A DNA stretch of 64,000 bases from Streptomyces sp. MJM8645 (GTDB lineage Bacteria; Actinomycetota; Actinomycetes; Streptomycetales; Streptomycetaceae): NCBI RefSeq assembly GCF_001625365.1, contig NZ_LJJF01000001.1, positions 4,227,001 to 4,291,000 on the forward strand, read 5' to 3'. Positions 34,664-43,009 of the stretch are shown here, piece after piece (the first letter of the stretch is position 1; each line of letters starts with the position of its first letter). Made by a program: the position numbers and the translations under genes. The notes below the pieces were generated by a model. The model did not search any database, was not told the DNA's origin, and was given only the letters and a program-made list of their open reading frames with translations.

Positions 34664-34897
34664 TTCGTCGTTCAACCGGCCTGTGCGGACGCCGAGTTGA
34701 GGTCGGATTCGGCGGTCGGATCCGGGCTCGTCCCAATAGTGGTTCAGACCATTGACGGGTGGCGGAGTCCGCTCCTACGGTGAGGGCGCCGGACTGCCGC
34801 AGGCATGCCAAGGATCTCCCCGTCCCGGCCGCCGCACCCCCACGCGCGCGCGTCTGCGTCCCGGCGCACTCTCCATCCACCCCCACGGAGGAGCATC

Positions 34898-35488
34898 ATG
34901 CGCACACGTCACATCGTCGGGGCGGTGGTCGCCGCGCTCGCGGTGCCGCTCACCCTCGCCGTCCCGGCGCAGTCCCACGGGTACATCTCGACGCCGCCCA
35001 GCAGGGCCGCGCTCTGCGGAGCGGGCGGGGTGTCGTGGGACTGCGGCGACATCCAGTGGGAGCCGCAGAGCGTCGAGGGCCCCAAGGGCTTCCCGAACGC
35101 CGGGCCCGCCGACGGCACCATCTGCGCCGGCGGCAACTCCCGCTTCGCCGAGCTGGACGACCCGCACGGCGGCGCCTGGCCGACCACCGCGGTGACGGCG
35201 GGGCAGCAGCTCACCTTCACCTGGACGTTCACCGCCCGGCACGCGACCACCGACTTCCGGTACTACCTGACCAAGCCGGGCTATGACGCGAGCCAGCCCG
35301 TCACCCGGGACAGCCTGGACCTGACGCCCTTCCTGATCGCCCCGTACGGCGGGAAGCAGGTGCCCAGCACGCTCAGCCACACCGCGACCGTCCCGAGCGG
35401 GCGCACCGGCCACCAGGTCGTGGTCGCGGTCTGGACGATCGCCGACACCGGGAACGCCTTCTACTCCTGCACCGACGTCCAGTTCTGA
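34898..35488 (+). CDS. AA10 lytic polysaccharide monooxygenase (chitin/cellulose)
   Basis: Secreted copper enzyme that oxidatively cleaves chitin or cellulose, 196 residues. Signal peptide residues 1-29 with cleavage AQS-HGYIS, leaving the N-terminal histidine of the copper histidine brace. The second brace His is in FTARHATTDFRYY and the axial Phe in GNAFYSCTDVQF. Cysteine pairs (ALCGAGG with WDCG, ICAGG with YSC) are as expected. The single AA10 domain has no carbohydrate-binding module. GGAGGAGC ribosome site. No chitinase gene is adjacent. Confidence 0.94.
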   Translation: MRTRHIVGAVVAALAVPLTLAVPAQSHGYISTPPSRAALCGAGGVSWDCGDIQWEPQSVEGPKGFPNAGPADGTICAGGNSRFAELDDPHGGAWPTTAVTAGQQLTFTWTFTARHATTDFRYYLTKPGYDASQPVTRDSLDLTPFLIAPYGGKQVPSTLSHTATVPSGRTGHQVVVAVWTIADTGNAFYSCTDVQF

Positions 35489-35497
35489 CGCCCGGGG

Positions 35498-35519
35498 CGG
35501 CACGGCGGACGCCGTGCCG
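35498..35519 (+). terminator. terminator after the LPMO gene
   Basis: CGGCACGGCG (35498-35507) pairs with CGCCGTGCCG (35510-35519), 2-nt gap in the centre, ten bases after the stop. Confidence 0.5.
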
Positions 35520-35546
35520 CGGACGCGCGGCACCAGGACGCGCAAC

Positions 35547-35579
35547 GAGGTGCACGGCCGACGGAAGGCCGTGCACCTC
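35547..35579 (-). terminator. terminator after the Cys-rich small gene
   Basis: GAGGTGCACGGCC (35547-35559) pairs with GGCCGTGCACCTC (35567-35579) across a 7-nt loop; 25 bases beyond the stop of the minus-strand gene. Confidence 0.6.
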
Positions 35580-35603
35580 GGGAACTCCTCGGCGGCGGAC
35601 CGC

Positions 35604-35783
35604 TCAGTGGCCGCCGCAGCAGCCGCCGTCCGCGCCGCCGCACTGGCAGGGCGCGCCGGACTGGCAGCCGCAGCCGCAGCCGGGGCCACAGCCGCAGCCG
35701 GCCGCGAGGACGGGCAGGAGCTTCGGGGTGGGCGGCTCGACGGTTTCGTGGGCGCGTGCCGGTCGGGTGGGGTTGGCCTTCAT
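35604..35783 (-). CDS. metallothionein-like Cys-rich small protein (59 residues)
   Basis: ATG at 35783 after TAGGAGGG, stop at 35604. The protein is MKANPTRPARAHETVEPPTP followed by KLLPVLAAGCGCGPGCGCGC, then QSGAPCQCGGADGGCCGGH. Nine cysteines fall in the last 30 residues in CxC, CxxxC and CC spacing with no aromatic residues in that part, the composition of metallothioneins and of metal- or thiolate-binding peptides. It ends in His. No signal peptide. It has its own ribosome site, terminator and an inverted repeat GGGCACAG-TC-CTGTGCCC at 35806-35823 that could be a metal-regulated operator. Which metal, if any, cannot be told. Confidence 0.75.
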   Translation of the reverse strand: MKANPTRPARAHETVEPPTPKLLPVLAAGCGCGPGCGCGCQSGAPCQCGGADGGCCGGH

Positions 35784-36034
35784 CGAGCTGTTCCCTCCTA
35801 GTGACGGGCACAGTCCTGTGCCCCCAACGTCGAGTGAAGCCGCCGATCGGAGGGAGCGTCAACGGGCGCGCAGTGGTGGGATGTACGGGTCGTCGTGCGC
35901 CCCCACCACCCCTGTCGCAGGTTTACTCACCCTGTGGGGGGAGCGGCCGCCCCTTGAAGCCCCGAGCCCCGAGCCCCGAGCCCCGAGATGCTGAGCCCCG
36001 AGCCCCGAGGCGGCCGCACCGCACCCGCACGAGG
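35784..36034. other. intergenic region with CCCCGAG heptamer repeats downstream of phoU
   Basis: At 35959-36010 the heptamer CCCCGAG occurs six times, four in tandem, an interruption (ATGCT), then two. The rest is the upstream region of the Cys-rich gene. Probably a slippage repeat; a terminator role for phoU is possible but no stem is obvious. Confidence 0.45.
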
Positions 36035-36715
36035 TCACTCCGCCGCCGCGGCCTCCGAGGAGGCCACGAACTCGGCCACGTGCTCGCCCGTCACCAGGTA
36101 CACCACGCGCTTGGCGACCGACACCGCGTGGTCCGCGAAGCGCTCGTAGTAGCGGCCGACCAGGGTGATGTCGACGGCGGTCTCGATGCCGTGGTGCCAG
36201 CGGTCGTCGATCAGGTGCGACAGCAGCTCGCGGTGCAGGGAGTCGATCGCGTCGTCGTCCTGCTCCAGCTCCAGGGCCTTGTCGACGTCCTTGGTGGCGA
36301 TCACCAGGCCGGTCTTGGCCACCAGGCGCTGGGCGAGCTGGCCCATCTCCAGGACGGTGGAGTGCAGGTCGCCGGGCACGGCGGAGTCGGGGTAGCGCAT
36401 CCGCGCGACCTTGGCGACGTGCCGGGCGAGGTCGCCGCAGCGCTCCAGGTCGGAGCTCATCCGCAGCGAGGTGACGACGATGCGCAGGTCGGTGGCGACC
36501 GGCTGCTGGCGGGCGAGCAGGTCGATCGCGCGGTTCTCCAGCTCGTGGTGGAGGTCGTTGATCTTCTCGTCGGCGGCGATCACGCTCTCCGCCAGCGCCA
36601 GGTCCGCGTCGAGGAGTGCGGTGGTGGCCCGGCCCAGGGCCGAGCCGACCAGTCGGGCCATCTCGACCAGGCTGTCGCCGATCGCATCGAGTTCCTCGTG
36701 GTACGCGTCGCGCAT
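36035..36715 (-). CDS. phoU: phosphate-specific transport system accessory protein PhoU
   Basis: 226 residues, two three-helix PhoU repeats. Each repeat carries an acidic metal-binding signature (AADEKINDLHHELENRAI in repeat one, ELEQDDDAIDSLHRELLSHL in repeat two), and the conserved D-L-x-R-x-G/C-D (SDLERCGDLARHV). GAGGAGAGC precedes the ATG. PhoU couples the Pst transporter state to the PhoR kinase. It is divergent from phoR-phoP with a shared regulatory region, as in Streptomyces coelicolor. Confidence 0.95.
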   Translation of the reverse strand: MRDAYHEELDAIGDSLVEMARLVGSALGRATTALLDADLALAESVIAADEKINDLHHELENRAIDLLARQQPVATDLRIVVTSLRMSSDLERCGDLARHVAKVARMRYPDSAVPGDLHSTVLEMGQLAQRLVAKTGLVIATKDVDKALELEQDDDAIDSLHRELLSHLIDDRWHHGIETAVDITLVGRYYERFADHAVSVAKRVVYLVTGEHVAEFVASSEAAAAE

Positions 36716-36920
36716 GCTCTCTCCTCAGTAGCTGTGTCGGTGGCGGTGCCGACCGGCCGGCCCGTCCGACGATCGTCTTGTCGTCCGGGTGACCGCTGCT
36801 GGTGGCGCGAATCGTACGCGCACACCTGAGACGGCGGCCGGTGGTTCGGCCCGCCGCCCACTCCCACACGGGCTGCATGGCCAACTCTGGGCCGTCCGGG
36901 CGACGATGCACGGCCGGTGT

Positions 36921-36953
36921 GGTGAATCAGCGGCCACGTGAAGGTGAATTCTC
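36921..36953 (-). promoter_or_regulatory. PHO-box-like direct repeats between phoU and phoR
   Basis: Read on the minus strand, ATTCACC occurs at 36949-36943 and 36927-36921, exactly 22 bp apart, with a degenerate 11-bp unit in between. PhoP boxes of Streptomyces are 11-bp direct repeats with consensus GTTCACC, so this is a probable PhoP operator for autoregulation. It is inferred from consensus only. Confidence 0.6.
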
Positions 36954-37022
36954 GGCAACGCGTGGCCGATGCCTTGATCGGGCCCTTGGGGAGTGCCCTG
37001 GCCGTGCGCTTACGCTGGCCAC

Positions 37023-38444
37023 ATGGACGTGAACGTGGCCGCCGCCGCTGCCTGCGCCATAGCCGGGCTCGGCGTCGGCCTCACGGCCTCCATCGCCTTC
37101 CGTTGGAGCGAGCGCGAGCAGGCCAGGGGCAGGTACGGCGGCACCAGCAGCAGACACCACGGTCGGCACCAAGGGCTGGGCGCCGGCACCCCGGAGCCCC
37201 CGCTGCCGCCGGGGGTGGACACCGTCCTCTCCGTCCTCCGCTCCTGCGCGATCGTGCTGGGCGAGGGCGACGAGGTGGTCAAGGCCAGCTCCGCGGCGTA
37301 CGCGATGGGACTGGTGCGCGGCGGCGCGGTCGCCGTGGACCAGATGCTCTCGCTGGCGCGCGCCACCCGCCGGGACGGCGAGATCCGCCAGGTCGAACTG
37401 GAGGTGCCCCGCCCCGGCGTGGCCCGTGCCGGCGAGCCGCTCGCGGTCTCCGTCCGGGTCGCCCCGCTGGGCTCCCGGCTGGTGCTGGTGCTGGTCGAGG
37501 ACCAGACCGAGCGCCGCCGGGTGGAGGCGGTCCGCCGGGACTTCGTGGCCAACGTCAGCCACGAGCTGAAGACCCCGGTGGGCGCCCTGTCGCTGCTCTC
37601 CGAGGCGGTCGCCGACGCGTCCGACGACCCGGAGGCGGTGCAGCGCTTCGCCGGCCGGATGCAGATCGAGGCGACCAGGCTGGCCAGCCTGGTCCAGGAG
37701 ATCATCGACCTCTCCCGGGTGCAGGACGACCGGCTGATGGTGGACCCGGAGCCCGTCGCGGTGGACGAGCTGATCGCCGAGGCGATCGACCGCTGCCGCC
37801 AGCAGGCCGCCGCCAAGCAGATCCTGATCACGGCCGGCGGCATCGCCGGGCTCTACCTGCACGGCAACCGCGGCCAGCTCGCCGCGGCACTCGGCAACCT
37901 GGTCGAGAACGCCGTCAACTACAGTCCGCCCCGTACCCGGGTCGCGATCGCCACCCGTCGGATCTCCAGCGCCGCGGCGCTCGGGGAGGCGGACGGCGAG
38001 CTGATCGAGATCTCGGTCACCGACCAGGGCATCGGCATCTCGGAGAAGGACCGCGAGCGCGTCTTCGAGCGCTTCTACCGGGTCGATCCGGCCCGCTCCC
38101 GGGCGACCGGCGGAACCGGCCTCGGCCTGTCCATCGTCAAGCACGTCGCCGCCTCGCACGGCGGCACGGTCTCGGTGTGGAGCGTCGAGGGCCAGGGTTC
38201 GACCTTCACCATCCGCCTGCCCGCCGGGCAGGCGCCCGAGGCCGACGACCTCGACGACACCGACGACCTCGACGACACCGGCGCCCGCGATGCCACCGGC
38301 GGCCGTGGTGCCGCCGCCGCGCCCACCAGAACCCTCACCACGGACCGGACGGCCACCACAGGCCGCACGGACCGTCCGCTCCCCACGGGGGAGCGGGAAC
38401 ACCCCCTGTCAGACACAACCCCCCAGCTTGCCCCGGAGGCCTGA
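37023..38444 (+). CDS. phoR: phosphate-sensing histidine kinase PhoR (SenX3 type)
   Basis: 473 residues. One N-terminal membrane helix (AAAAACAIAGLGVGLTASIA, residues 4-23), a PAS-like region (about 60-165), then the HisKA domain with the autophosphorylated His in NVSHELKTPVGALSLLSEAV and the catalytic GHKL domain with N-box LVENAVNYSP, G1 DQGIGIS and G2 GTGLGLSIVKHVA. The C-terminal 60 residues are acidic, Asp/Ala/Thr-rich and disordered. TACGCT (37011-37016) ends six bases before the ATG: leaderless type. phoP begins two bases after the stop, so they are one operon. Confidence 0.95.
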   Translation: MDVNVAAAAACAIAGLGVGLTASIAFRWSEREQARGRYGGTSSRHHGRHQGLGAGTPEPPLPPGVDTVLSVLRSCAIVLGEGDEVVKASSAAYAMGLVRGGAVAVDQMLSLARATRRDGEIRQVELEVPRPGVARAGEPLAVSVRVAPLGSRLVLVLVEDQTERRRVEAVRRDFVANVSHELKTPVGALSLLSEAVADASDDPEAVQRFAGRMQIEATRLASLVQEIIDLSRVQDDRLMVDPEPVAVDELIAEAIDRCRQQAAAKQILITAGGIAGLYLHGNRGQLAAALGNLVENAVNYSPPRTRVAIATRRISSAAALGEADGELIEISVTDQGIGISEKDRERVFERFYRVDPARSRATGGTGLGLSIVKHVAASHGGTVSVWSVEGQGSTFTIRLPAGQAPEADDLDDTDDLDDTGARDATGGRGAAAAPTRTLTTDRTATTGRTDRPLPTGEREHPLSDTTPQLAPEA

Positions 38445-38446
38445 TC

Positions 38447-39142
38447 GTGACCCGAGTACTGGTGGTCGAGGACGAGGAGTCGTTCAGCGACGCCCTCTCG
38501 TACATGCTCCGCAAGGAAGGCTTCGAGGTGGCTGTCGCCGCCACCGGCCCCGACGCCCTGGAGCAGTTCGAGCGCAACGGCGCCGACCTCGTCCTGCTCG
38601 ACCTGATGCTGCCGGGCCTGCCGGGCACCGAGGTCTGCCGTCAGCTGCGGGTGCGCTCCAACGTGCCGGTGATCATGGTCACCGCCAAGGACAGCGAGAT
38701 CGACAAGGTGGTCGGTCTGGAAATAGGTGCGGACGACTACGTCACCAAGCCCTACTCCACCCGTGAGCTGGTCGCCCGGATCCGGGCGGTGCTGCGCCGC
38801 CGCGGTGAGGACGGCGGTGCCGGCGAGAACGGCGGCGGCCCGGGTGCCCTGGAGGCCGGCCCGGTCCGGATGGACGTCGACCGGCACGTGGTGACCGTGG
38901 ACGGCGCCAAGGTCGACCTCCCGCTGAAGGAGTTCGACCTGCTGGAGATGCTGCTGCGCAACGCGGGCCGGGTGCTCACCCGCATGCAGCTGATCGACCG
39001 GGTCTGGGGCGCGGACTACGTCGGCGACACCAAGACCCTGGACGTCCACGTGAAGCGCCTGCGGGCCAAGATCGAGCCGGACCCGGGTGCCCCGCGCTAC
39101 CTGGTCACGGTCCGCGGCCTGGGCTACAAGTTCGAGCCGTAA
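38447..39142 (+). CDS. phoP: response regulator PhoP (RegX3 type)
   Basis: 231 residues, OmpR/PhoB family. GTG at 38447 after CCGGAGGCC. Receiver domain: VEDEESFSDAL, phosphoacceptor in VLLDLMLPGLPG, VTAKDSEID and VTKPYSTRE. The winged-helix effector domain ends in TLDVHVKRLRAKIEPDPGAP and RGLGYKFEP. It activates phosphate-scavenging genes and represses antibiotic synthesis in Streptomyces under phosphate limitation. Cotranscribed with phoR. Confidence 0.97.
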   Translation: MTRVLVVEDEESFSDALSYMLRKEGFEVAVAATGPDALEQFERNGADLVLLDLMLPGLPGTEVCRQLRVRSNVPVIMVTAKDSEIDKVVGLEIGADDYVTKPYSTRELVARIRAVLRRRGEDGGAGENGGGPGALEAGPVRMDVDRHVVTVDGAKVDLPLKEFDLLEMLLRNAGRVLTRMQLIDRVWGADYVGDTKTLDVHVKRLRAKIEPDPGAPRYLVTVRGLGYKFEP

Positions 39143-39164
39143 ACCGCGGGCGCGGACAGACGCG

Positions 39165-39241
39165 GAAGGCCTCCGCCGGCAGTCGCCGGAGGGGGCCTTC
39201 GCGTTGGTGTCCGGCAGGCCCGGGAGGGCCCGCCGGACACC
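39165..39241 (+). terminator. two consecutive terminator hairpins after phoP
   Basis: Stem one spans 39165-39200 (GAAGGCC...GGCCTTC), stem two 39206-39241 (GGTGTCCGGC...GCCGGACACC). They separate phoP from the convergent lipoprotein gene and can work in both directions. Confidence 0.65.
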
Positions 39242-39251
39242 GGGTGGTGCG

Positions 39252-39917
39252 TCAGTGGGCGCCGGCGGACTGGGTGGCACCCGGGGTGGTGGAACCGGAC
39301 GGTGCGGGCGCACCGGTGGTGGCCGGGGCGGCCGGGGTGGTGGTGCCGGCGGCCGGGGTGGTCGCGGCGGTGGCGCCCTTGGTGGGCGCGGCCGCCGGGG
39401 TCGGCGTCGGGCCGAAGCCCTTGTAGAGGCCCGCGTTCGGGCTCACGCCGGCCTGGGCGTCGACCTTCTGGCCGTCCTTGAAGGTGAACGAGGTGGGGGT
39501 GAAGCCGCCGACCTGGACGCCGACCGAGGCGACCTTGGCGGAAGGATTGCCGTTGCCACCGATCGCCACGGCGCCGCCGGCCGGGACGACGATGGTGGAC
39601 AGCGGGGCGCCCGCGGCGTCGGAGAACGCGGCGGTGGCACCGTTGCCGACGGTGATGGACTGCAGCTCCGCCGGGGTGCTGCCCGTGTTGGCGATGTTGA
39701 CGGTCACGTTGGCGGGACCGTTGTGCTCGCCCGAGGACTCGTCCCCGGTGACGACCACGATGTTGTTCAGCCGAAGGTTCGTTCCGAGGGTTGCCGCCGC
39801 GTTGTCGGGCTTGACCTGCAGCGTGTCCGGCGTGTTGCCGGCGGCGCAGGACGACAGCGAGGCGATGGCGATGGCGGCGATGGCGGCGATGCTGCCGCGT
39901 CGAAGGCTGCGGCTCAC
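39252..39917 (-). CDS. LpqE-like lipoprotein
   Basis: 221 residues, GTG 39917 with AGGAGAAG upstream. A lipoprotein signal peptide with lipobox LSSC (residues 21-24) makes it membrane anchored on the outer face. The domain (about 30-160) is an immunoglobulin-like, conserved-hypothetical fold of the copper-chaperone/DUF461 relative type (NIVVVTGDESSGEHNGPANV), but the Met/His copper ligands are not evident. The C-terminal 60 residues are a Pro/Thr/Ala spacer (TPAAAPTKGATAATTPAAG). Position next to carD mirrors lpqE (Rv3584) in mycobacteria. Function unknown. Confidence 0.8.
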   Translation of the reverse strand: MSRSLRRGSIAAIAAIAIASLSSCAAGNTPDTLQVKPDNAAATLGTNLRLNNIVVVTGDESSGEHNGPANVTVNIANTGSTPAELQSITVGNGATAAFSDAAGAPLSTIVVPAGGAVAIGGNGNPSAKVASVGVQVGGFTPTSFTFKDGQKVDAQAGVSPNAGLYKGFGPTPTPAAAPTKGATAATTPAAGTTTPAAPATTGAPAPSGSTTPGATQSAGAH

Positions 39918-40345
39918 GGCGGCGGCTTCTCCTAAGTCAACGTGTCGATAGGTCAGGTCTCAGATTATCGACCTCGCTTATGCGCTCCTCACGGGGTGGT
40001 CCCCGTGTCGCACTCCCGGGGTTCGCGGGGCGGCCGTCCGGCCGCACTTGTGGCGTGTCCGGGTCACTCTCGGGACAAGCTTCGACCAAGATCGAATAAC
40101 GATGTGGATACGGCCCGATAAACGGTGAAAACCCAAGATCCAATCATGGTTTCCAGGGTGTTGCGCAAGGTTTCGCCGAACGCTGGAACCGCCTCCGACC
40201 TGCGGGAAGCCCTCCTCGAACACCGGTCGCAGCACGTCATGGGGGTCCTTGTCAAGCCCCGAGACCGGCCCTGACCTGCGAAAACGCCCTTCGGGTGCGC
40301 TGAAAAGCGTGTTATTCTGGAAAGCCACGGAAGGGGTCCTGTCAC
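39918..40345. other. 428-bp divergent promoter region of lipoprotein and carD
   Basis: Contains the small hairpin CACGGGG-TGGT-CCCCGTG near 39990-40007 and, before carD, the AT-rich element GCGTGTTATTCTGG (40307-40320) as probable -10 region. No ORF with coding character or RNA gene is recognised. Confidence 0.4.
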
Positions 40346-40828
40346 ATGACGTTCAAGGTTGGCGACACGGTGGTCTACCCCCATCACGGGGCCGCGCTGA
40401 TCGAGGCCATCGAAATTCGCCAGATCAAAGGTGTGGACAAGACCTACCTGGTGCTCAAGGTGCAGCAGGGAGACCTGACGCTCCGCGTGCCCGCTGAGAA
40501 CGCGGAGTTCGTCGGCGTGCGCGATGTAGTCGGCCAGGAGGGTCTGGACCGGGTCTTCGAGGTGCTGCGCGCACCGTACACCGAAGAGCCGACCAACTGG
40601 TCCCGTCGCTACAAGGCGAACCTGGAGAAGCTCGCCTCTGGCGACGTTATCAAGGTCGCCGAGGTTGTGCGCGACCTCTGGCGCCGTGAGCGCGAGCGCG
40701 GCCTCTCGGCCGGCGAGAAGCGGATGCTCGCGAAGGCGCGCCAGATCCTCGTCAGCGAGCTCGCGCTGGCGGAGAACACCAACGAGGACAAGGCGGAGAC
40801 GCTGCTCGACGAGGTGCTGGCCTCGTAG
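40346..40828 (+). CDS. carD: CarD-family RNA polymerase-binding transcription factor
   Basis: 160 residues; essential in mycobacteria, where it stabilises open promoter complexes. N-terminal Tudor-like RNA polymerase-interaction domain (GDTVVYPHHGAALIEAIEIR, then KTYLVLKV) and a helical C-terminal DNA-binding domain that contains the conserved Trp that wedges into the -10 upstream edge (EEPTNWSRRYKANLEKL). GAAGGGG precedes the ATG. It is followed by ispD and ispF as in mycobacteria (Rv3583c-Rv3581c). Confidence 0.96.
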   Translation: MTFKVGDTVVYPHHGAALIEAIEIRQIKGVDKTYLVLKVQQGDLTLRVPAENAEFVGVRDVVGQEGLDRVFEVLRAPYTEEPTNWSRRYKANLEKLASGDVIKVAEVVRDLWRRERERGLSAGEKRMLAKARQILVSELALAENTNEDKAETLLDEVLAS

Positions 40829-41109
40829 CGCAGTCGGGCTGCCGCCCACCGCTCACAGCGCCCGGTGTCGGCGCGCCGCTCCCAGGACGAAGCGTCCCGG
40901 GGTGGTGCAGTGGCACTTCGGGCGCTGAGGCGTGTCCGGACGACGCCCCCGCCCCGAGCCGGTCCAGGCCTGGCAAGACCGTTTTCCGTCCTGCAAGACC
41001 GATTCTGCGGGATTGTGCGGCGGACGGTTGGACCGTAATTCTTCGGAAGGGGCCCGTAGCGCCCGCCGGGCACGCCAAGGCCATACCCACTTCTCCGAAG
41101 GAGTGAAAC

Positions 41110-41865
41110 CTGAACGCCTCAGCAGCAGTCGCAGCAGCAGTGGTGCCCGCCGCCGGACGCGGTGAGCGGCTGGGGCCCGGTGCCCCGAAGGCCCTGCGGG
41201 AACTGGGCGGCGTGCCGCTCCTGGTGCACGCCGTGCGGGCGCTGGCCCGCAGCCGGGCGGTCGGCCTGGTCGTGGTCGCCGCGCCCGCCGACGGGGTGGC
41301 CGAGGTGGTCGCCCTGCTGGACAGCCACGGGCTGGACGGCAAGGACATTCGGGTGGTCGCCGGTGGTGCCACCCGCCAGGAGTCGGTCCGGCTCGGCCTG
41401 GCCGCGATCCCGGCCGAGGTGGAGATCGTCCTGGTGCACGACGCGGCCCGCCCGCTCGTCCCGGTCGAGGTGGTGGACGCGGTGGCGGCCGCCGTCCGGG
41501 CCGGGGCCGGGGCGGTGGTGCCCGCGGTGCCGCTGGCCGACACGGTGAAGCGGGTCGAGCCGAACCCGGGCCGCCCCGAGCCGGTGCTCGACACGCCCGA
41601 CCGGGCCACCCTGCGCGCGGTGCAGACCCCGCAGGGCTTCGACCGGGCCACCCTGGTCGGGGTGCACGCCAAGGCGCTGGCCGAGGAGGCCGCGGGCGCC
41701 GCCGACGCGCCGCCGGTCACCGACGACGCGGGCCTGGTGGAGCGCTACGGCGGCCAGGTCGTCGTGGTGCCCGGCCACGAGGAGGCGTTCAAGGTCACCC
41801 GTCCACTGGACCTCGTGCTCGCCGAGGCCGTACTCGCCCGCCGGAGGGCCGCCGATGCCTACTGA
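41110..41865 (+). CDS. ispD: 2-C-methyl-D-erythritol 4-phosphate cytidylyltransferase IspD, with CTG start
   Basis: Third step of the MEP isoprenoid pathway. 251 residues from CTG 41110 (reading MNASAAVAAAVVPAAGRGER). This start is chosen because GAAGGAG sits six bases upstream; the next in-frame candidates (GTG 41140 and 41143) would leave no N-terminal strand and have no ribosome site. Motifs: VPAAGRGERLGPGAPKAL (CTP and phosphate binding), VHDAARPLVPVEVVD and TPQGFDRATL. The upstream GCA/AGC trinucleotide run (41121-41139) encodes the Ala stretch. It overlaps ispF by 11 bp, implying coupling. Confidence 0.92.
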   Translation: MNASAAVAAAVVPAAGRGERLGPGAPKALRELGGVPLLVHAVRALARSRAVGLVVVAAPADGVAEVVALLDSHGLDGKDIRVVAGGATRQESVRLGLAAIPAEVEIVLVHDAARPLVPVEVVDAVAAAVRAGAGAVVPAVPLADTVKRVEPNPGRPEPVLDTPDRATLRAVQTPQGFDRATLVGVHAKALAEEAAGAADAPPVTDDAGLVERYGGQVVVVPGHEEAFKVTRPLDLVLAEAVLARRRAADAY

Positions 41866-42376
41866 CCCGCAGACGCCCGCCGACCGGGCCCCGGCCCCCG
41901 TGCTGCCGCGCGTGGGCATCGGGACCGACGTGCACGCCTTCGAGGCCGGCCGCCCGCTCTGGGTGGCCGGACTGGAGTGGCCGGACGCCGGGGTCGGGCT
42001 CTCCGGGCACTCGGACGCCGACGTGGCCGCGCACGCGGCCTGCGACGCGCTGTTCTCGGCCGCCGGGATCGGCGACCTGGGCGCGCACTTCGGCACCGAC
42101 CGGCCGGAGTGGGCCGGCGCGTCCGGGGTGAAGCTGCTCGGTGAGGCGGCCCGGCTGGTGCGTGCGGAGGGCTTCGAGATCGGCAACATCGCGGTCCAGG
42201 TGGTCGGCGTCCGGCCGAAGATCGGCAAGCGGCGGGCCGAGGCGCAGGCCGCGCTGTCGGCCGCGGCCGGTGCGCCGGTGTCGGTGTCCGGCACCACCAC
42301 GGACGGCCTGGGCCTGACCGGTCGGGCCGAGGGGCTGGCCGCGATCGCCACGGCCCTGGTGTACGAACGGCGTTGA
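41855..42376 (+). CDS. ispF: 2-C-methyl-D-erythritol 2,4-cyclodiphosphate synthase IspF
   Basis: 173 residues; releases CMP to form MEcPP in the MEP pathway. RVGIGTDVHAFEAGRPLWVA supplies metal-binding Asp and His, and GLSGHSDADVAAHA and DLGAHFGTDRPEW the rest of the active site. The C-terminal NIAVQVVGVRPKI and GTTTDGLGLTGR are standard. About 20 extra N-terminal residues. Overlaps the 3' end of ispD. Confidence 0.96.
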   Translation: MPTDPQTPADRAPAPVLPRVGIGTDVHAFEAGRPLWVAGLEWPDAGVGLSGHSDADVAAHAACDALFSAAGIGDLGAHFGTDRPEWAGASGVKLLGEAARLVRAEGFEIGNIAVQVVGVRPKIGKRRAEAQAALSAAAGAPVSVSGTTTDGLGLTGRAEGLAAIATALVYERR

Positions 42377-42522
42377 GCCGGGCGCGGTCGGCAGGGCCGG
42401 AATAGGCGGGCCCTGACGAGTGTTCACCCGGCGTGGCGGTGGATCCGTCGGTAGTGTGCGGTTTCGGGCCCGGGCGGGGCTTCCCCTCGGGCCGTACCGC
42501 CGACGATGAGAAGAGGTTCTCG

Positions 42523-42915
42523 ATGGGCGTCGAACTCTCAGGCCCCGCCAAGGAATTGCTCGACCGCAAGAGCTTCGCCGTGGTGTCCACGATCCAGCCC
42601 GACGGCAGCCCCCAGTCCTCGGTCGTCTGGGTCACGCGGGACGGCGACGACATCCTGTTCTCCACCGTCCAGGGCCGCCGCAAGCACCTCAACCTGGTGC
42701 GGGACCCGCGCATCTCGCTCGTGGTCAACCCGCCGGAGAACCCGTACGAGTATGTCGAGGTGCGCGGTTCGGCGACGATGACCACCGAGGGCGGCCGGGA
42801 GCTGATCAACGAACTGTCCCGCAAGTACCGCGGCGAGGAGTACGGGTTCGACGGCCCGGACGACGTCCGGGTGGTCGTCCGGCTCAGCCCGCGCAAGGTG
42901 GTCGGCAACATCTGA
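42523..42915 (+). CDS. PPOX-class F420-dependent oxidoreductase
   Basis: 130 residues, split-barrel flavin/deazaflavin fold. KSFAVVSTIQPDGSPQSSVV and RRKHLNLVRDPRISLVVNPP match the actinobacterial F420H2-dependent PPOX/FDOR-B group (Rv1155 and relatives), which reduce quinones, biliverdin or fatty acids. Start ATG 42523 lies after GAGAAGAGG. Exact substrate unknown. Confidence 0.88.
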   Translation: MGVELSGPAKELLDRKSFAVVSTIQPDGSPQSSVVWVTRDGDDILFSTVQGRRKHLNLVRDPRISLVVNPPENPYEYVEVRGSATMTTEGGRELINELSRKYRGEEYGFDGPDDVRVVVRLSPRKVVGNI

Positions 42916-43009
42916 CCGGCCCGCGCGGCCCGTGGTTCCCCGGGAGTGCTGCATATCATTCCCGGGGAATGTCGCGGGGCACCCCCTCCTGCCCACTACG
43001 CTTGACGCT

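Noticed and set aside
35959..36010. PHO box upstream of phoU formed by CCCCGAG repeats
   Set aside because: The heptamer does not match the 11-bp PhoP repeat and lies downstream of phoU, not in its promoter.
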